The translations under genes and the position numbers were made by a program. The notes below the pieces were generated by a model. The model was given only the letters and a program-made list of their open reading frames with translations, ran no database searches and was not told the origin of the DNA. Below, one piece after another: positions 52,876 through 64,000 of a stretch of 64,000 nt of DNA. Position 1 is the first letter of the stretch, and each line of letters opens with the position of its first letter. Source of the stretch: Ryuthela nishihirai (lineage: Eukaryota > Arthropoda > Arachnida > Araneae > Heptathelidae); NCBI GenBank assembly GCA_038380435.1, contig JAWZYU010000019.1, forward strand, positions 22,531,801 through 22,595,800, in the 5' to 3' direction.

Positions 52876-54463
52876 TCTCTTCTATGTATCAGTGAAATAT
52901 CCGGTGCTGCCAAGGAACAGCAAGAAGCAGATGGCCTTTATGGTTTATAACCGGTGCGTAAAATGCTTATTTTTACTTGTTCTGTATCATCATTGGTGTT
53001 TAAAATACTGTTGCGAATTACAAAATACGGATATGCACTGGACGTGAGTAATAATAACTATATTTTAAAGCCAAATGTAATGCAATGCAAATCGTTACAA
53101 AGAAAATATGGATGTAGTTTTTCATAAACAAATCGACTACTAACATGCAAAAGTCATTAACATTCCTGCACAGAGTACACAACACAGCTCAGTCTATACT
53201 ACTAAACTTTTACCTCTATACTGTCTGTCGTGTCTCTTGAATACCTTATATACCAGGTATAAAGAATCCTTCTTCTTGTTAGATCACTAGACGTATCCTC
53301 TAGCAAAACATAACTACCGCCCGTGCACACACCAATACAAGATACTTCTTGACTTTTACTTATCGCGCACAGACTCAAACCATCTGAACAACCTTTCAGA
53401 TCTCAGAACTTTAACACACTGCACACTGCTATATTTTCATTCTTCTTCTTCTGAACTCTTCTAAGTTCCAAATCGTTGGCTAATTGAATCTCACGTAGAA
53501 GCACACACGAGGGTTACAATCACGTTAACTCGTGAAGTCACTGTAGCGCGTTCATCTGTCGTAACAATACTCTCTATCCACCACTGCTTTCTATATTCAA
53601 AACTCGCATCATTTAAAGTTCCAAATCATCATACCATGTAATGATTTCTGCTTTTGAGCTTGGAGAAATGGATTAATGTTCTGTTGCTTTGTTTGCAACT
53701 TTTATACATATTGTCTTTCTGACCTGTCCGAAAAGTATACAATTACTCAGGTTTAATTTGAACTTCTTCGTTTAAAAAATCAATTAAATGTTAATGAACA
53801 GAATGAACTGTTGTGAATAATTATGATGAAAATAATGGGATAGTATAACAAAGCTTTCATGACAAATGTTCTTAGTTCCTACTAATAGTAAACTACGAAA
53901 AGGTGCACTGTGGCCTGTGCATTATTCCAGAGGATTCCTTTTTGTCTCATAATATGAATGAGGAATTTTAAGAAGTCGCAAATTATGATGCTATTTAAAA
54001 TAATGATCGTTTACCTGAAATGCATTTCTCTGTTCTGCTTGAAATAATGATTGTTCGATGGCAATAAATGAATGACCTATCAGAGTTGATAATTTTTCCT
54101 TGATTTTGAAAAATTTTTCGATATCTTTGGTTAATGGTTTTAAGCGTTGATCTGTCGACTGTTGTACGTTATACGTTGAATGCATTCAATTAAAATTATC
54201 TGTAAGTCTTGGGCACAGTAAACATTCTTCAAGAAGGCATCTTAGGTGAAAAGGGTCATATATGAGATCCTTGGATAGTCAGCCGTAACTATCATTACTG
54301 GCAGTTTAGATGCAATGAGCAGATATTTAATGGATTAGAAAAACCGCAAACGCTATGTGTTCCATTTCCCGAGCTGAAATAGTTTTTTTTTTTTACTGCA
54401 ACTCATCAAACTTCGAAAATCCAATAGAAATAACAGTTGAATTCATAACACTCTTAGAATAAG
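52876..54463. other. AT-rich stretch without recognisable gene
   Basis: It has short frames only (for example 53,991-54,185 minus, unrecognised). A pyrimidine-rich region lies near 53,180-53,620. Confidence 0.45.
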
Positions 54464-54690
54464 TATTTAAATTCAATACAGGAAAAATATAACTTTATTT
54501 ACTTGTGATTTCTATCCCTGACAGTGATCTTTCTCCGAGGAAGTTACAGTCCTGTTGGAACTCTCTTCTTTCTTCCAACAAGACTGAAATTCCTCGGAAA
54601 GCGATGCCAGTCGGGGATAGGAATATAAGGAGTAATTGTTCACAAGTGAATCAAGTTATTTGCTAAGTGTTACCTATATTGAATTTAAAT
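54464..54690. mobile_element. Fold-back element with ~100-bp imperfect arms
   Basis: The ends TATTTAAATTCAATACAGG and its complement-like ...CCTATATTGAATTTAAAT begin diverged inverted repeats that meet at GTTGGAACTCTC...CCAAC (near 54,566). Internal CTATCCCTGACAGTG pairs with CCAGTCGGGGATAGG. Divergence between arms implies age. No gene. Confidence 0.7.
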
Positions 54691-54735
54691 CCAACAGAGA
54701 GATATGGATTATTCTTTCTAAAGAGTGGTCAGAAG

Positions 54736-55095
54736 GCAGGGATGGCTCAGTTGAAAGTGCATCAGGGTCGTAAACTGCAGTTCCCATGTTCAAGTCCCAA
54801 CAGACCAGCGTTTAGATTTATCACCGCCATGCCCACAATCAGTAAGGTCCACCGATGGGCTTGGAAAGGCCGCCATCCATCGGATGGACGTTAAACCTTG
54901 GCTCCGTGTGCAGGATAGCCATACCTTGTGCACGATAAACAAAGTATTGTCTTGACGGGAGGCTACCATCTGTCTCCTAACAGCTGTCCAGTAGGTCCCC
55001 TTCCCCCAACCTTCTCTGAACCTTCGGGGTCCTTGTGACTTGGCCATTTAACCAATTGTGTGTAAAAAAAAAGTGCCCCTCAGAGGTGAAAAAAA
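54736..55095 (+). mobile_element. SINE-A copy, near full length
   Basis: The head is GATGGCTCAGTTGAAAGTGC ... TTCAAGTCCC. The body includes CACCGATGGGCTTGGAAAGG and CTTGACGGGAGGCTACCATC. It is moderately diverged. Confidence 0.9.
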
Positions 55096-55199
55096 AACAA
55101 ATTTAAAGAATGCATATAGTTATTTAAAGCAAGCTTTTCTAAACATGCTGTATTTTACCTTCCTTTCTAATAAATACAAAAGAGTTTCTTCATTCATGG

Positions 55200-55566
55200 T
55201 TGTTGGGTTGCTTTTACCTTTAAAGCTACCCTTAGAACTGTTTTGCACACAATGGTTAAATGGCAGGTCAAAAGGACCGCAAGGGTTCAACGAATGTTGG
55301 AAAGGAGCTCACTGGACGGCTGTTAAGAGACAGGTGGAAGCGCCTGTCAATGTCATTCACCGTGCTCTCTAGCGCACACAGTGAATGAATCTCCTGCCAC
55401 ATCTTTGGGTCTCATCAAAGGAGGGCGGCCTTTCCAAGCCCATCGGTGTACTTTTTCTGACTTAGGGAAAAGGGGGGGGGGGGGGTAACGCTGGCCCAGG
55501 TGGCACTCGAACCTGGAAACTGTAGATTACGAGCCTCACGTGCTATTGAATGAGCCAACCAGCCCC
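55200..55566 (-). mobile_element. SINE-A copy, diverged, with G14 run
   Basis: Inverted SINE-A from TTGTTGGGTTGCTTTTACC to GAGCCAACCAGCCCC. It forms an inverted pair with the copy at 54,736, 105 bp apart. A run of 14 G at 55,472-55,485 replaces the usual GGCGGGG segment. Confidence 0.85.
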
Positions 55567-55852
55567 TTTACTTTCATGACATAATCATTTCTCTTTCACA
55601 ATCTTTGGCATTTCTTATCTGGACGTTTCCAGATAAGAATTATTCTTACTGGACGTTCCAAACTCTTCTTGAATTTATCTTATGCTCCATTTCTTTGCCA
55701 AATTGAAGTTTTTGTATTCCACTTATTGTTCAACAGTGTCACTTGTCATAGATTTCGTATTGTTGTTTTTGGTCAGATACACCATCCATTGTAAGTCAGG
55801 TCTTAAACAATTTCTTACATCATGTTTTCTTCTCTAAATGGGTTATAGCAAT

Positions 55853-57010
55853 GTACAGGGTGATTATAATTAAACTGGTATTACTCAGAGCGATGTAGAG
55901 AAGGATCTACTCGGCTGATCACAGCGAAAAGTGGTGGATACCTTAATAAAAACATAGAGTAGAGAATTTTCGAATAAAAAATAGTTATTTTTAATGCCAT
56001 CAGGTGGCGTGGGTGTGCTAAAATAAAGAACATACGAAGTTGAACAAACACAACCTTTTTTAAAAATCAAGATTCTCATAATGTGAACCCTTCGTATGCA
56101 ACATGTGCTGGAAACGTTATACGGCATGATCCACAGTTGCTTGAAACATTGGCTGCAGCATGCTTTGCTATTCTTGCGTTAATTTCAGCAAGCGATTCAA
56201 CATTGCTTTAGTAAATTCGTCTTTTCAAATAACCCCATAACCAAAAATCGCATGTGTTTATGTCGGAGGAATGTGGTGGCCAAGCATTGGAAAAAGTTCG
56301 AAAAATTATTTCATTTGGTGAAGACCACGGAAGTCTTCACCAAATGTGGTACGCAACAATTGCGTTGCCGTAAGTGCAGTATGGGGTGGCTTTTCTATGG
56401 GTGAATTTCTTTCTTACAAAGCCGGAATAATCTTGCGGTGGAGAAGGTCTGTGTCACGTGATCCACTCACCGATCGACGCACGGAGGCTTAAGGCGTGAT
56501 CTCCTCAACGAAAAATGACTCGATTATAAATTTTGCGGTAAACCTGAACCATACAGTTACATAGTCGGAATATAGGGACACATCATACACAGCATGCGGA
56601 TGTGTAGGTCCCCATATTCGAAAGTTGTGCGTATTCACTGTTCCATGTACGAAAAAATGCGCCTCATCGGTCCATAAGACTTTCGAAGGGCACATTTCAT
56701 CCACCTGCATCCTCGCCAGAAATGGCAAAGCGAAGTCGGCGCCTTGTTTTTTGTCACGTGGTTGCAGCTGCTGCACCCTATACATTTTTAAAGGATACCA
56801 TTTCAAGATGAACCGTATAACTTTACAGACAGTTGACCACGGAAGTTGCAGTTGCCGGGATACCTGTCTTGCACAAACTACGGATAGTTCCGATTGTGAC
56901 TGGATTTCTGCAACGGTAAGTGCGACGTCTTCCATATTGCTTTTTGCAACAGGTCACCAGCCTCTACCCGGAGCCACACCCTTGCCTGTTCGTCCTGGTC
57001 CCCACCCTTG
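55853..57010 (-). pseudogene. Mariner-type transposase pseudogene
   Basis: On the minus strand a 148-codon frame (56,935-56,489) has a helix-turn-helix-like segment (about residues 12-45). It then has VLWTDEAHF with the first catalytic Asp at residue 90, and NTHNFRIWG. Downstream, in broken frames to about 56,100, remains of the C-terminal half are readable. The element end TACAGGGTGATTATAATTAA lies at 55,854. The other end is lost where duplicon 2 begins. DDE transposases cut and paste their own element; this copy cannot. Confidence 0.85.
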
Positions 57011-57711
57011 CCTCTTAATGCTGCTTCAGCTCATTTGTTCGCGCTGTAATGCGACAACGAGAAAATATCTCCTCTTGACTACTACTATAGATGCTGAAGT
57101 GTCGGTGGTTTGACTAAGCAAATAATGATGTGGTTAGAAGAAGGAGACATCAACAACTTTTGACTAGCTTCTTGTGTAACGAGAGAGACAGGGACATACC
57201 CAGGGGGCTCGGAATATTGTATTGTTTTGTGCGTACAAATTTGTATTGTTATCCACCCATTCCGTTTTCCGTGGTCCCTGGTCTTAGGTTGGTACACGCT
57301 GACTCTCCCCCTCCCCTACACACACTCTGCCATGGTTACTGGCTTTAGGCATGGGCCATGCTCTTGTCCTTTTCCATCCTCTCTGCTTGTTTTAGTCATT
57401 TGCTTAATTGAATCACTTACTGAATTACTTTTCAATGTAATTCAAAAATAATGATACACAATTTCATTCTTTGAATTTTTTCATTTCTTGGAGGCTTTTC
57501 ACCCTCCCAAGTTCAGGTTGTGTGGTCCAGATCAACTCTCTCTCTCTCCACTTATATTTATCTTTGCAATCTTGGTCTTGTATTATTCATATCTCAGACT
57601 TCTCTACCTGCTTTGAAATCCAAAACATTTGTATTTGGAACTAAAAATAGATAGAGTTGCATTTGGAACACTAAAAGTAGATTAAAAATAAACTAAAAAA
57701 AATTTATTATT

Positions 57712-57900
57712 ATTTATTAGCATGTTTGTCTACTGATCAGAGAGACCTAGGTTTAGAGCCCCGGATAAGGCATGGATGTTTGTGTTGTTCTTCTGCTGAG
57801 GACCAGCCATCCTCACAAATCCCTTCTACTATGGCTTATTAAACTGAAAGACTCCTGTCAGACTTCTGTGACAAGCAGCTGTTTGACGAGGGTATATAGA
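57712..57900 (+). mobile_element. SINE-B copy (inside duplicon 2)
   Basis: Same position in the duplicon as 9,945-10,130 and nearly identical. Head with GTCTACTGATCA and GGGGTTTAGAGCC-like box B (TAGGTTTAGAGCC). Confidence 0.85.
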
Positions 57901-57904
57901 TAAT

Positions 57905-58130
57905 ATCTACCCTGCCCTCGGGGAGAAAATATGACACTGAGGGGATTGGGAAGGCCGACGTCAGTTAAATGGGAAGTAAAATTTTAGCCTTGTGTGCAGG
58001 ATAACTATAGCCTGTGCCATTAAAACAGTAAGATCGAGGCAGGCTTCCATCTGTCTCCTAACAGCTGTACATGGGTCTTTGCTGTAACCAGGACATTTAG
58101 CCCATTATGCAGAAAACAGAGCCGCTCAGA
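57905..58130 (+). mobile_element. SINE-A body fragment (inside duplicon 2)
   Basis: It is the counterpart of 10,138-10,360, with the same ordered landmarks and only point differences. Confidence 0.75.
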
Positions 58131-58169
58131 TGAAATATGTTAACTCAAGCATCATTCCATCCTCCTCAC

Positions 58170-58455
58170 CCCAATAGACATGAGCAGACCCGGATCTGAA
58201 AAAAAAAATCGAGAAGAGAGGGAAACAAGAAACACAATCGAGCAGAAAAAACGGAAAGGTGGGGGGGGGACAAGAGGCTGTATTTCCAATGCAATATATC
58301 ATTTCCCCCTTGTTTTTTAAATTTTTAAATTTTTTTGAAAAATCCATGAAACATAAATAAGTTTAGTAATATTTATTTCTATTACCCTTACTATGATTCT
58401 GAAAGGAATAGGAGATGCCCCCCCCCCTCCCTAGATCTTGTTCATGGACTCGAGT
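58170..58455 (+). repeat. Repeat family C (inside duplicon 2)
   Basis: It is the counterpart of 10,397-10,670. The G-run is 10 long here versus 16 there. Confidence 0.7.
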
Positions 58456-59679
58456 ATGTCCACCCATAAGACTTTTTAGGCACATTACTGATATCTGAAA
58501 TGTAAAATAGAACAGACTACTTTTGATTTAATCATTTGCTGAATTGAATCACTTACTCAATTACTTAACAATGTATTCTATAAAAAGTATAATGATAGAA
58601 AATTTTATTCTTTTCACCCTCCCAAGTTTAAGCTGTGTGGTCCCAGTCATCTCTCTCTATCCACTTATTTTTATCTTTGCAATCTTGCTCTTGAAGTCCT
58701 CTTTTCGGCATTCTTTTTTTCATACCATTTTTCCATCTCTTTCACCGTCTTCTTCCAGCGGGTTCTCATTTCCATATTAAATTTAGCCCTCTTCCTTTAT
58801 CCATCATATTCATAAGTCTTTCTCATTTTGATAATATATTTTACACCTCCAATATTTTTATGTAATCTCTGATTGCTTTAGTTTCTTTATTTCCCATTTT
58901 ATCTAGTCTTTGCTTCCTCGGATATCTTTTGCAATATCCACTTCGATTACTTTTATCTCAGATGCAAACCTTTCTCACAAAATTATTTTTGATTCTTATG
59001 TTAGAGTACTATCTACAATTGTATTAAAATCTATTCTTTAAAAATCAATTCAGCACTCTTACTGCTTTCTATTTTTGGTCTTCTATTTTAATAATCTTTC
59101 TTTAATTTTTTTTCATCGTACATTCGACTATTAATAACAGCTTTCTTTTTGCTGGGTGTTAGAAAACTGACATCAGAATCCAAAAAATGGAAACATTGGA
59201 AACTTTTTTCTTTGAAAAATTTCAAATCATGACATCTATTTTATGTAAAAAGATGTAATCCAAGTAATTACAACCTTATGCCAGTTTTTAAGTAGAAAAA
59301 CAAATTTAAATAGCTTTTAAAAGTTATTATTAAAAAATAATAATGAAAAAACTTTTCAAATATCGACAAACATGCATGCGTTTTAAAAACTGTTTTGGGA
59401 AAGGAGTTAAGAGTAAATGTCACAGGAGTCTGATATCTCGTGTTCAATGGGTAGTAGCTCATGACCATATGGGTTTCGAGGTGAAGGGATGCTCAGCTTA
59501 ATGAGAGGCAATTTACGGAGTGGAAGGGAGTTCTGCCTGGCTTGGCTGCGGTTAACTCCTTCGCCCTTCGGGTGAAGGAAGGGGGGACGACAAACTAGGA
59601 AGAGTCCATTTCAAAAGTCGGCCGGTTTGGTATTCTGAGGTACTTCGTTTTCCAAGGTCTGTGGTAGTTAAAGGGTTAA

Positions 59680-60600
59680 ATGCAAACGATAGTAAAGCAA
59701 TCGGTTTCTCTTACCTTTCTGTTGCCATACACATCCGAGCAATACTTCCAATGAAAAGCATCCAAACTGTGAGATAACAGATAAGAAGTCACCCACTGAT
59801 GGCCATCACCACGTCCTTGCGTCATCATTCCTGTCACCTGCAAAAGCAGGACAAAATTAAATACCAACTTTTTTTACGAATTCAACTATTTTCGTAATTT
59901 AGATCTTCAGATTAGGGGCAGATGTGTTGGAATGTACCCATGTTAGGCACTCTTTCTGCGTCATAGACTGACAGACATATTTAAAGGATACCCAAGCTGA
60001 AGATGGGTAAATGGATCACTAGACAGTGAACTGGACACTAACTAAGAAAAAAATGGAAGTTTTCTATGAAAGCTACCCAGCTTGTCCTTTACGTGCACAT
60101 ATATCGACCACCTGGACTTCGCAGTCCAAACAAGGAGCTTGCTGTGGCACATTTTACTACAAATACATTTGGTCCCCCGATTTCAGTTAATTCAGATGAA
60201 AGGAATTTTTAATATAAAATCAATAAAATATTTCAAATCATTCAATGCATAGAGAGAAATGACTTAGTTCAAGCTTAAATTATACTATACAACAAATTGA
60301 AACTTTTTTTAAAACATTGGTTAAATAGGATGTTTTTAACTAATTTTTGGGTACTGAATTCAAATATGACTGTGAAAAATCTACAGCATGTATAATGTTT
60401 TTTAAATTATTGATTGGTGTATTTCAAATTTAAATAAATACGCATATCTGGGAAATGAAAATAAATGTGACCATTTTATTAAATTGCAACTTAAAACTCA
60501 TTAATTAATTGCATGATTACAATGAAAAAAATTAGAAACATCATAGTTATAGACCACTGAATATAAAGTAACAAATGAAATAATATTGAAACGCAAAATA
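59680..60600. other. AT-rich stretch without recognisable gene
   Basis: A 63-codon minus frame (59,676-59,867) is not recognised. Nothing else is visible. Confidence 0.4.
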
Positions 60601-61960
60601 AGAAAACGTGGGTAAGGATCTTTTATACTTACAAGAAGTTCATTTTTGTCTTTTATTTGCTGAGGTATCTTCCTTCTGCAAAAACCAGCAGTAGTCCCCC
60701 ATTATTGCTTTGTCCCACCTGCCTTTGTATCTCTCCTCCATAGTTCTGATATCCTAGAGAAATCTTTCCCCTTGCACATCACTGACAGCTCCTAAATTCT
60801 TGGGAAAGAAGTCGAGATGCGAGTACAAGAAGGATCTTCAAAGACATTCGGCAGCCAAGATTTTCATAGTTTTTGAGATGCTCTTGAATGAGCTGATGGT
60901 AGTTTTCCTCTTTGTAATTCCCCAGAAAACCCTGGACCACAGACGTGAAAGATTTCCATGCAGCGATCTCCTTCATATTCAATTTTTCTTCGAAGACAAT
61001 ATCATTCCGTAGCTTCCTGATCTGAGGACCACAAAGATTCCTTCTTTGAGTTTGGCATCACTTAGTTTTGGAAATTTTTCCTTCAAGTGCAAAAACCTTT
61101 GCCAATTTTGTCCACAGCCTTTACAAAGTTTTTCAATAGCCCCAGTTTGATGTGTAGTGGTGAAGCAGAACATCAGAGGTGTCAACTAGAGGCTTATACC
61201 TCACATTACTCTTTTCAGTAATAAAAACATCTCTTTTGGGTTTCAGTCTTCTGCTTTGTAGTGTTTCTTTCTGACCCTACTGCCCCACACAGAAAATAGC
61301 AAAAATTTTTGAAGCATCCTTGAAGAAGAGAGATATGACTTTTAGGTTACCACATATTGTCGACTTAAACTGGTCATATTTTATAGCAGTGAGTATTTTT
61401 TCCATACTTTCATAAATTTTCTTCATTTTCACAGCATTTTCACAGCATTTTTATGTATCACTGGAATGGAAGGTGTTTGGTATCCTTTATGCAAAAGGAC
61501 AGCTTTTAAGCTGAATTTTGACGAATCTATAAATAGACGCCATTCCTTAAGGATGTGAGTTTTTCAAATTTCTTCCAGCAGCCCTGAAATATCTATGCAG
61601 AAACACAACCATCTTGCATCTCGTAATAAGCAGATATAAAGCCAAATTTCTCTTTCTGAATAGAGAAATTCTGGTACCCTTGAACAGAAGATTCCACTCT
61701 TGAAGTCTTGGACCTAAAAGCTCAGCTTATTGTTTGGAAAGTCCTAGTTCTCGAACAAGATCATTCAGTTCATTTCGCTGAATCAGATGAGACTCGTCTA
61801 ACTTTTTAAGGGTGTATGGATCAGGATTTGTATGTGCCTCAAAGTCTTCCTCTGATGAATGGGAATTCATCTCCTCCCGGTTGGTTGGAGACGTTGGTAT
61901 AGAAAGATCATAATAGGAGTCAAAATGACCAATAATATAAAAACGTAACGTGCTAGCCAT
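60600..61960 (-). pseudogene. Decayed member of a multicopy arthropod gene family of unknown function
   Basis: On the minus strand an N-terminal frame (61,960-61,727) has the block LIQRNELNDLVRELGLSKQ. Two later frames have FPKLSDAKLKEGIFV (61,185-60,979) and AAWKSFTSVVQGFLGNYKEE with LKNYENLGCRMSLKI (60,982-60,779). A final stretch to about 60,620 has GERF..DI, MEERYKGRWD and DYCW in broken frames. The order and these phrases resemble a repeated hypothetical family I have seen in arthropod genomes; I know no function for it and suspect element origin. Stops and frameshifts are frequent. Confidence 0.6.
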
Positions 61961-62376
61961 TTTTTAAAACCAGTTCTGAAATCAGCACTTGAATAATAGT
62001 TAAAGTCAGCTACAATTGTTCATGTTATAAAAACCTTGTAAACCCGTTTTATTATGAATCCAAAATCTATAAATTCTTAACGTGGGAAAAAAAAGGAATT
62101 TCGCTTGATATTGCAAAAACAATGATGGATTCACAAGCAAAAAAATTAACGCCGGGTAAATCTGTTAGGATCATATATTTTCAAAGGCAGTTCTCGGAAA
62201 ACAGTCTCAAGTACATCAAATGAGATTGAAACATGTCATAACACTCCTCTCCCCAGTGGAAGTTTCTAGGAACGCACATGGTCCTTAATACATGTTTGCA
62301 TGTATTTTAACAGTAGATAGAGTCTATGGAAATGTGGGTGTATTAACTTAAATATATTTGCCTAAATAACAATTTA
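61961..62376. other. AT-rich stretch between two pseudogenes
   Basis: No recognisable content. Confidence 0.4.
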
Positions 62377-63180
62377 TTATGCACACCCACCTAATAACAT
62401 GTGGCTCCCCCTTTCTCCCTCACAACAAACAACAGCAAACATCATGACATGGACTCTACCAAGTGTGGAAAAGTTCGGGTATTGCAGCCCATGATTCCAG
62501 GATAATAAAGCACTGAAAGTTGTCAGTAGTGGATTTCGGGCTCGAATGCATCGCTCCACTTCATCCCACACATACGCAAAAGGGTTCAAATCCAAAAAGT
62601 GAGAGTGTCATCGAGGGTTGTGAACACACTGGAATGCTCCTCCAAACAGTCCTTCACCAAATGGGAACAATGAGATGGAACGTTGTCTTGTGGAAAGAAG
62701 ACATCCATGTGGGAAATGGATAGCCATGAATAAGTGTAATTTGTTGTTGAGTAGTCCCTTTGTGCTGTGATGGTGGTCTCAATAGATACAAAGGGCTCCA
62801 AGGTGACCCATGTGAACATGCTCCAGCAAATTATACTGCTTGAACCAGACTGTTACACCCCAATTTTTTAATCGGGGTCCATGGCCTCGTGTGGTCTATG
62901 CCACAACCTGCTATTGGTGCGTGTGTGGAACCTCGATTCAGCAATTGCAGTTGGAACCTCTATTCATCAGACCCGTTTCCAGTCTTCTACGATCCACTGC
63001 TGATATTCCAAGGAGACCCATGTGAACATGCTCCAGCAAATTATACTGCTTGAACCAGACTGTTACACCATCAGTTCATTTCGCTGAATCAGTTCATTTC
63101 GCTGATCAGTTCGCCATCAGTTCATTTCGCTGATGGATATTTCACTGCCCACTGCAGTCTCATAGCCCAGTTGTGTCATT
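62377..63180 (-). pseudogene. Tc1-type transposase pseudogene, C-terminal half
   Basis: The minus frame 62,819-62,586 (77 codons) has FFPQDNVPSH with the second catalytic Asp at residue 45 and EEHSSVF. The minus frame 62,595-62,377 has DLNPFAYVWDEVERCIR with the third acidic residue Glu at about residue 12. These are the blocks of a DDE Tc1-type enzyme. The two frames are offset, and upstream sequence to about 63,180 is scrambled by a 60-bp duplication and filler repeats. The N-terminal half is missing. Confidence 0.85.
62800..63070. repeat. ~60-bp direct repeat within Tc1 pseudogene
   Basis: CCATGTGAACATGCTCCAGC to GACTGTTACACC occurs at 62,808-62,858 and again at 63,017-63,069. The second copy is followed by repeats of TCAGTTCATTTCGCTGA (63,069-63,135). 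Confidence 0.9.
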
Positions 63181-63579
63181 TTATGTCAAATGGTCTTTGC
63201 ACAAACCTTCACAACTGCCCCGTCATTGAATGCCAACGATATCATCTTCACTTTGGCCCTCTGTTCTGATTTTATGATACGGGAAAGGCGTCATTGATAT
63301 ACTTTAAACACAATATGCATAGCTCAAGTGTAAGAAATTTTTTTACACTTGAAAAATTTTTAATTTGGAAGTAAAAAACAAACAAAAAAACTAATTTTCG
63401 AACTCCTTTGACACTCAAAAGGGTTCTGGAAACCTGAAAATTTCTCTGAGAACCTCTAATCATCTTTTCTTATCTGGATAAGTATCTTTTATTGGTGGTT
63501 CCGAAAAGTTTTAGAGTTATTAAACTTTAAAACTTATATTCAGATAAAAATTAAAATCATTCCAAATAACTCAAATACG
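63181..63579. other. AT-rich stretch without recognisable gene
   Basis: Only short frames are present. The palindrome TACACTTGAAAAA/TTTTTACACTTG near 63,330 is minor. Confidence 0.4.
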
Positions 63580-63840
63580 TTAAACCAATATTGCCAATTT
63601 TGATCAACGGTTTCCCACTGAATAATTTGGCAACCGTTGAAAGTGAACTGCATTTTGCAAACATTGGGCTAACGTAAGGTCAAGCATTACCTAAAATTTA
63701 ATCAACCACCATCCAAAGTTTTGCTAAACCATTATCCAATGCTTTCCCAACACGTTATCCAACACTTTACAAAACATCTCCCAGGAATCTCCCAAAGTTT
63801 TTCCAACATTTAATTAACCCATCGCTTTTCCCAACGGCAA
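63580..63840. repeat. Degenerate repeat rich in CCAA and TTTTGC motifs
   Basis: Motifs such as CATTATCCAATGCTTTCCCA, CGTTATCCAACACTTTACAA and TCCCAAAGTTTTTCCAAC recur with loose spacing of about 25-35 bp. Probably an eroded tandem array, similar in strand bias to 49,430-51,790. Confidence 0.5.
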
Positions 63841-63843
63841 ATA

Positions 63844-64000
63844 GGGGCGGGAGTGGTTCAGCAAGTAACACCCCAGTCTTGTAATCTGTAGTTCCCAGGT
63901 TCGAGTAAGCTGGGCTAGCGTTCATATTTGTCTCCGCAAAACACACAACCTTGTCCATGGTCAGTGGGGGACATCGATGGGCTTCGAAAGGCTGCTGTTC
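63844..64000 (+). mobile_element. SINE-A copy cut by window end
   Basis: The head is GGGAGTGGTTCAGCAAGTAA ... GGTTCGAGTAAGC and the body reaches GGCTTCGAAAGGCTGCTGTTC at the last base. The 3' part lies outside. Confidence 0.85.

Larger units (their letters stand above)
57011..59679 (+). repeat. Duplicon copy 2 (2.6 kb), pair of 9,263-11,895
   Basis: It runs from CCTCTTAATGCTGCTTCAGC to AGTTAAAGGGTTAA, collinear with copy 1. It contains the same nested SINE-B (57,712-57,900), SINE-A fragment (57,905-58,130) and family C repeat (58,170-58,455). It lacks the ~20-bp internal duplication seen in copy 1 near 9,350 (TCTAGAAGCTGAAG repeated) but carries a few extra bases elsewhere. Left neighbour: mariner pseudogene. 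Right neighbour: unrelated sequence, unlike copy 1 which abuts a hAT-like end. Confidence 0.85.

Overview
The window looks like AT-rich, repeat-dominated nuclear DNA from an animal, most likely an arthropod. The basis is the element mix: tRNA- and 5S-derived SINEs, Ty3/Gypsy retrotransposons, a non-LTR retrotransposon, Tc1/mariner, hAT-like and pogo-like DNA transposons, and a likely Maverick/Polinton-like element. I cannot name the species. I see no intact host protein-coding gene, rRNA operon, functional tRNA gene or CRISPR array. Almost every recognisable protein fragment comes from a transposable element and nearly all are broken.

Layout. 1-13.4 kb holds scattered SINEs of two families. 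I call them SINE-A (387 bp, tRNA-like head) and SINE-B (shorter; usually a tRNA-like head, in one copy a 5S rRNA head). It also holds two related palindromic MITEs and a 2.6-kb duplicon (9.3-11.9 kb) whose second copy lies at 57.0-59.7 kb. 13,399-27,979 is one giant, nearly perfect palindrome with 7,282-bp arms and a 17-bp centre. It begins AG, ends CT and is flanked by a 6-bp target-site duplication, TTCCGC. 29.6-32.7 kb is a decayed Ty3/Gypsy pol. 32.9-36.2 kb holds pogo-like and hAT-like elements. 40.4-47.3 kb is two inverted copies of another Ty3/Gypsy element. One copy contains a 2,978-bp ORF1-only non-LTR element bounded by a 15-bp duplication, and the other keeps only 119 bp of the same insertion. 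47.3-51.8 kb holds a threefold coding-like repeat, a 105-bp tandem array and a 2.3-kb divergent minisatellite. 52-64 kb holds fold-back repeats, SINEs, two Tc1/mariner transposase pseudogenes, the second duplicon copy and a decayed multicopy gene.

The element of most interest is the 14.58-kb palindrome. Its ends and duplication length fit Maverick/Polinton integration, but almost the whole element is inverted repeat and I recognise no Polinton protein in it. A plausible reading, not proven, is a non-autonomous or snap-back derivative of a linear, terminally repeated DNA element. The flanking duplication argues against a simple assembly or missed-adapter artefact.

No operons or coordinated host genes are visible. 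The sequence mainly records nested insertion, duplication, inversion and deletion of mobile elements.
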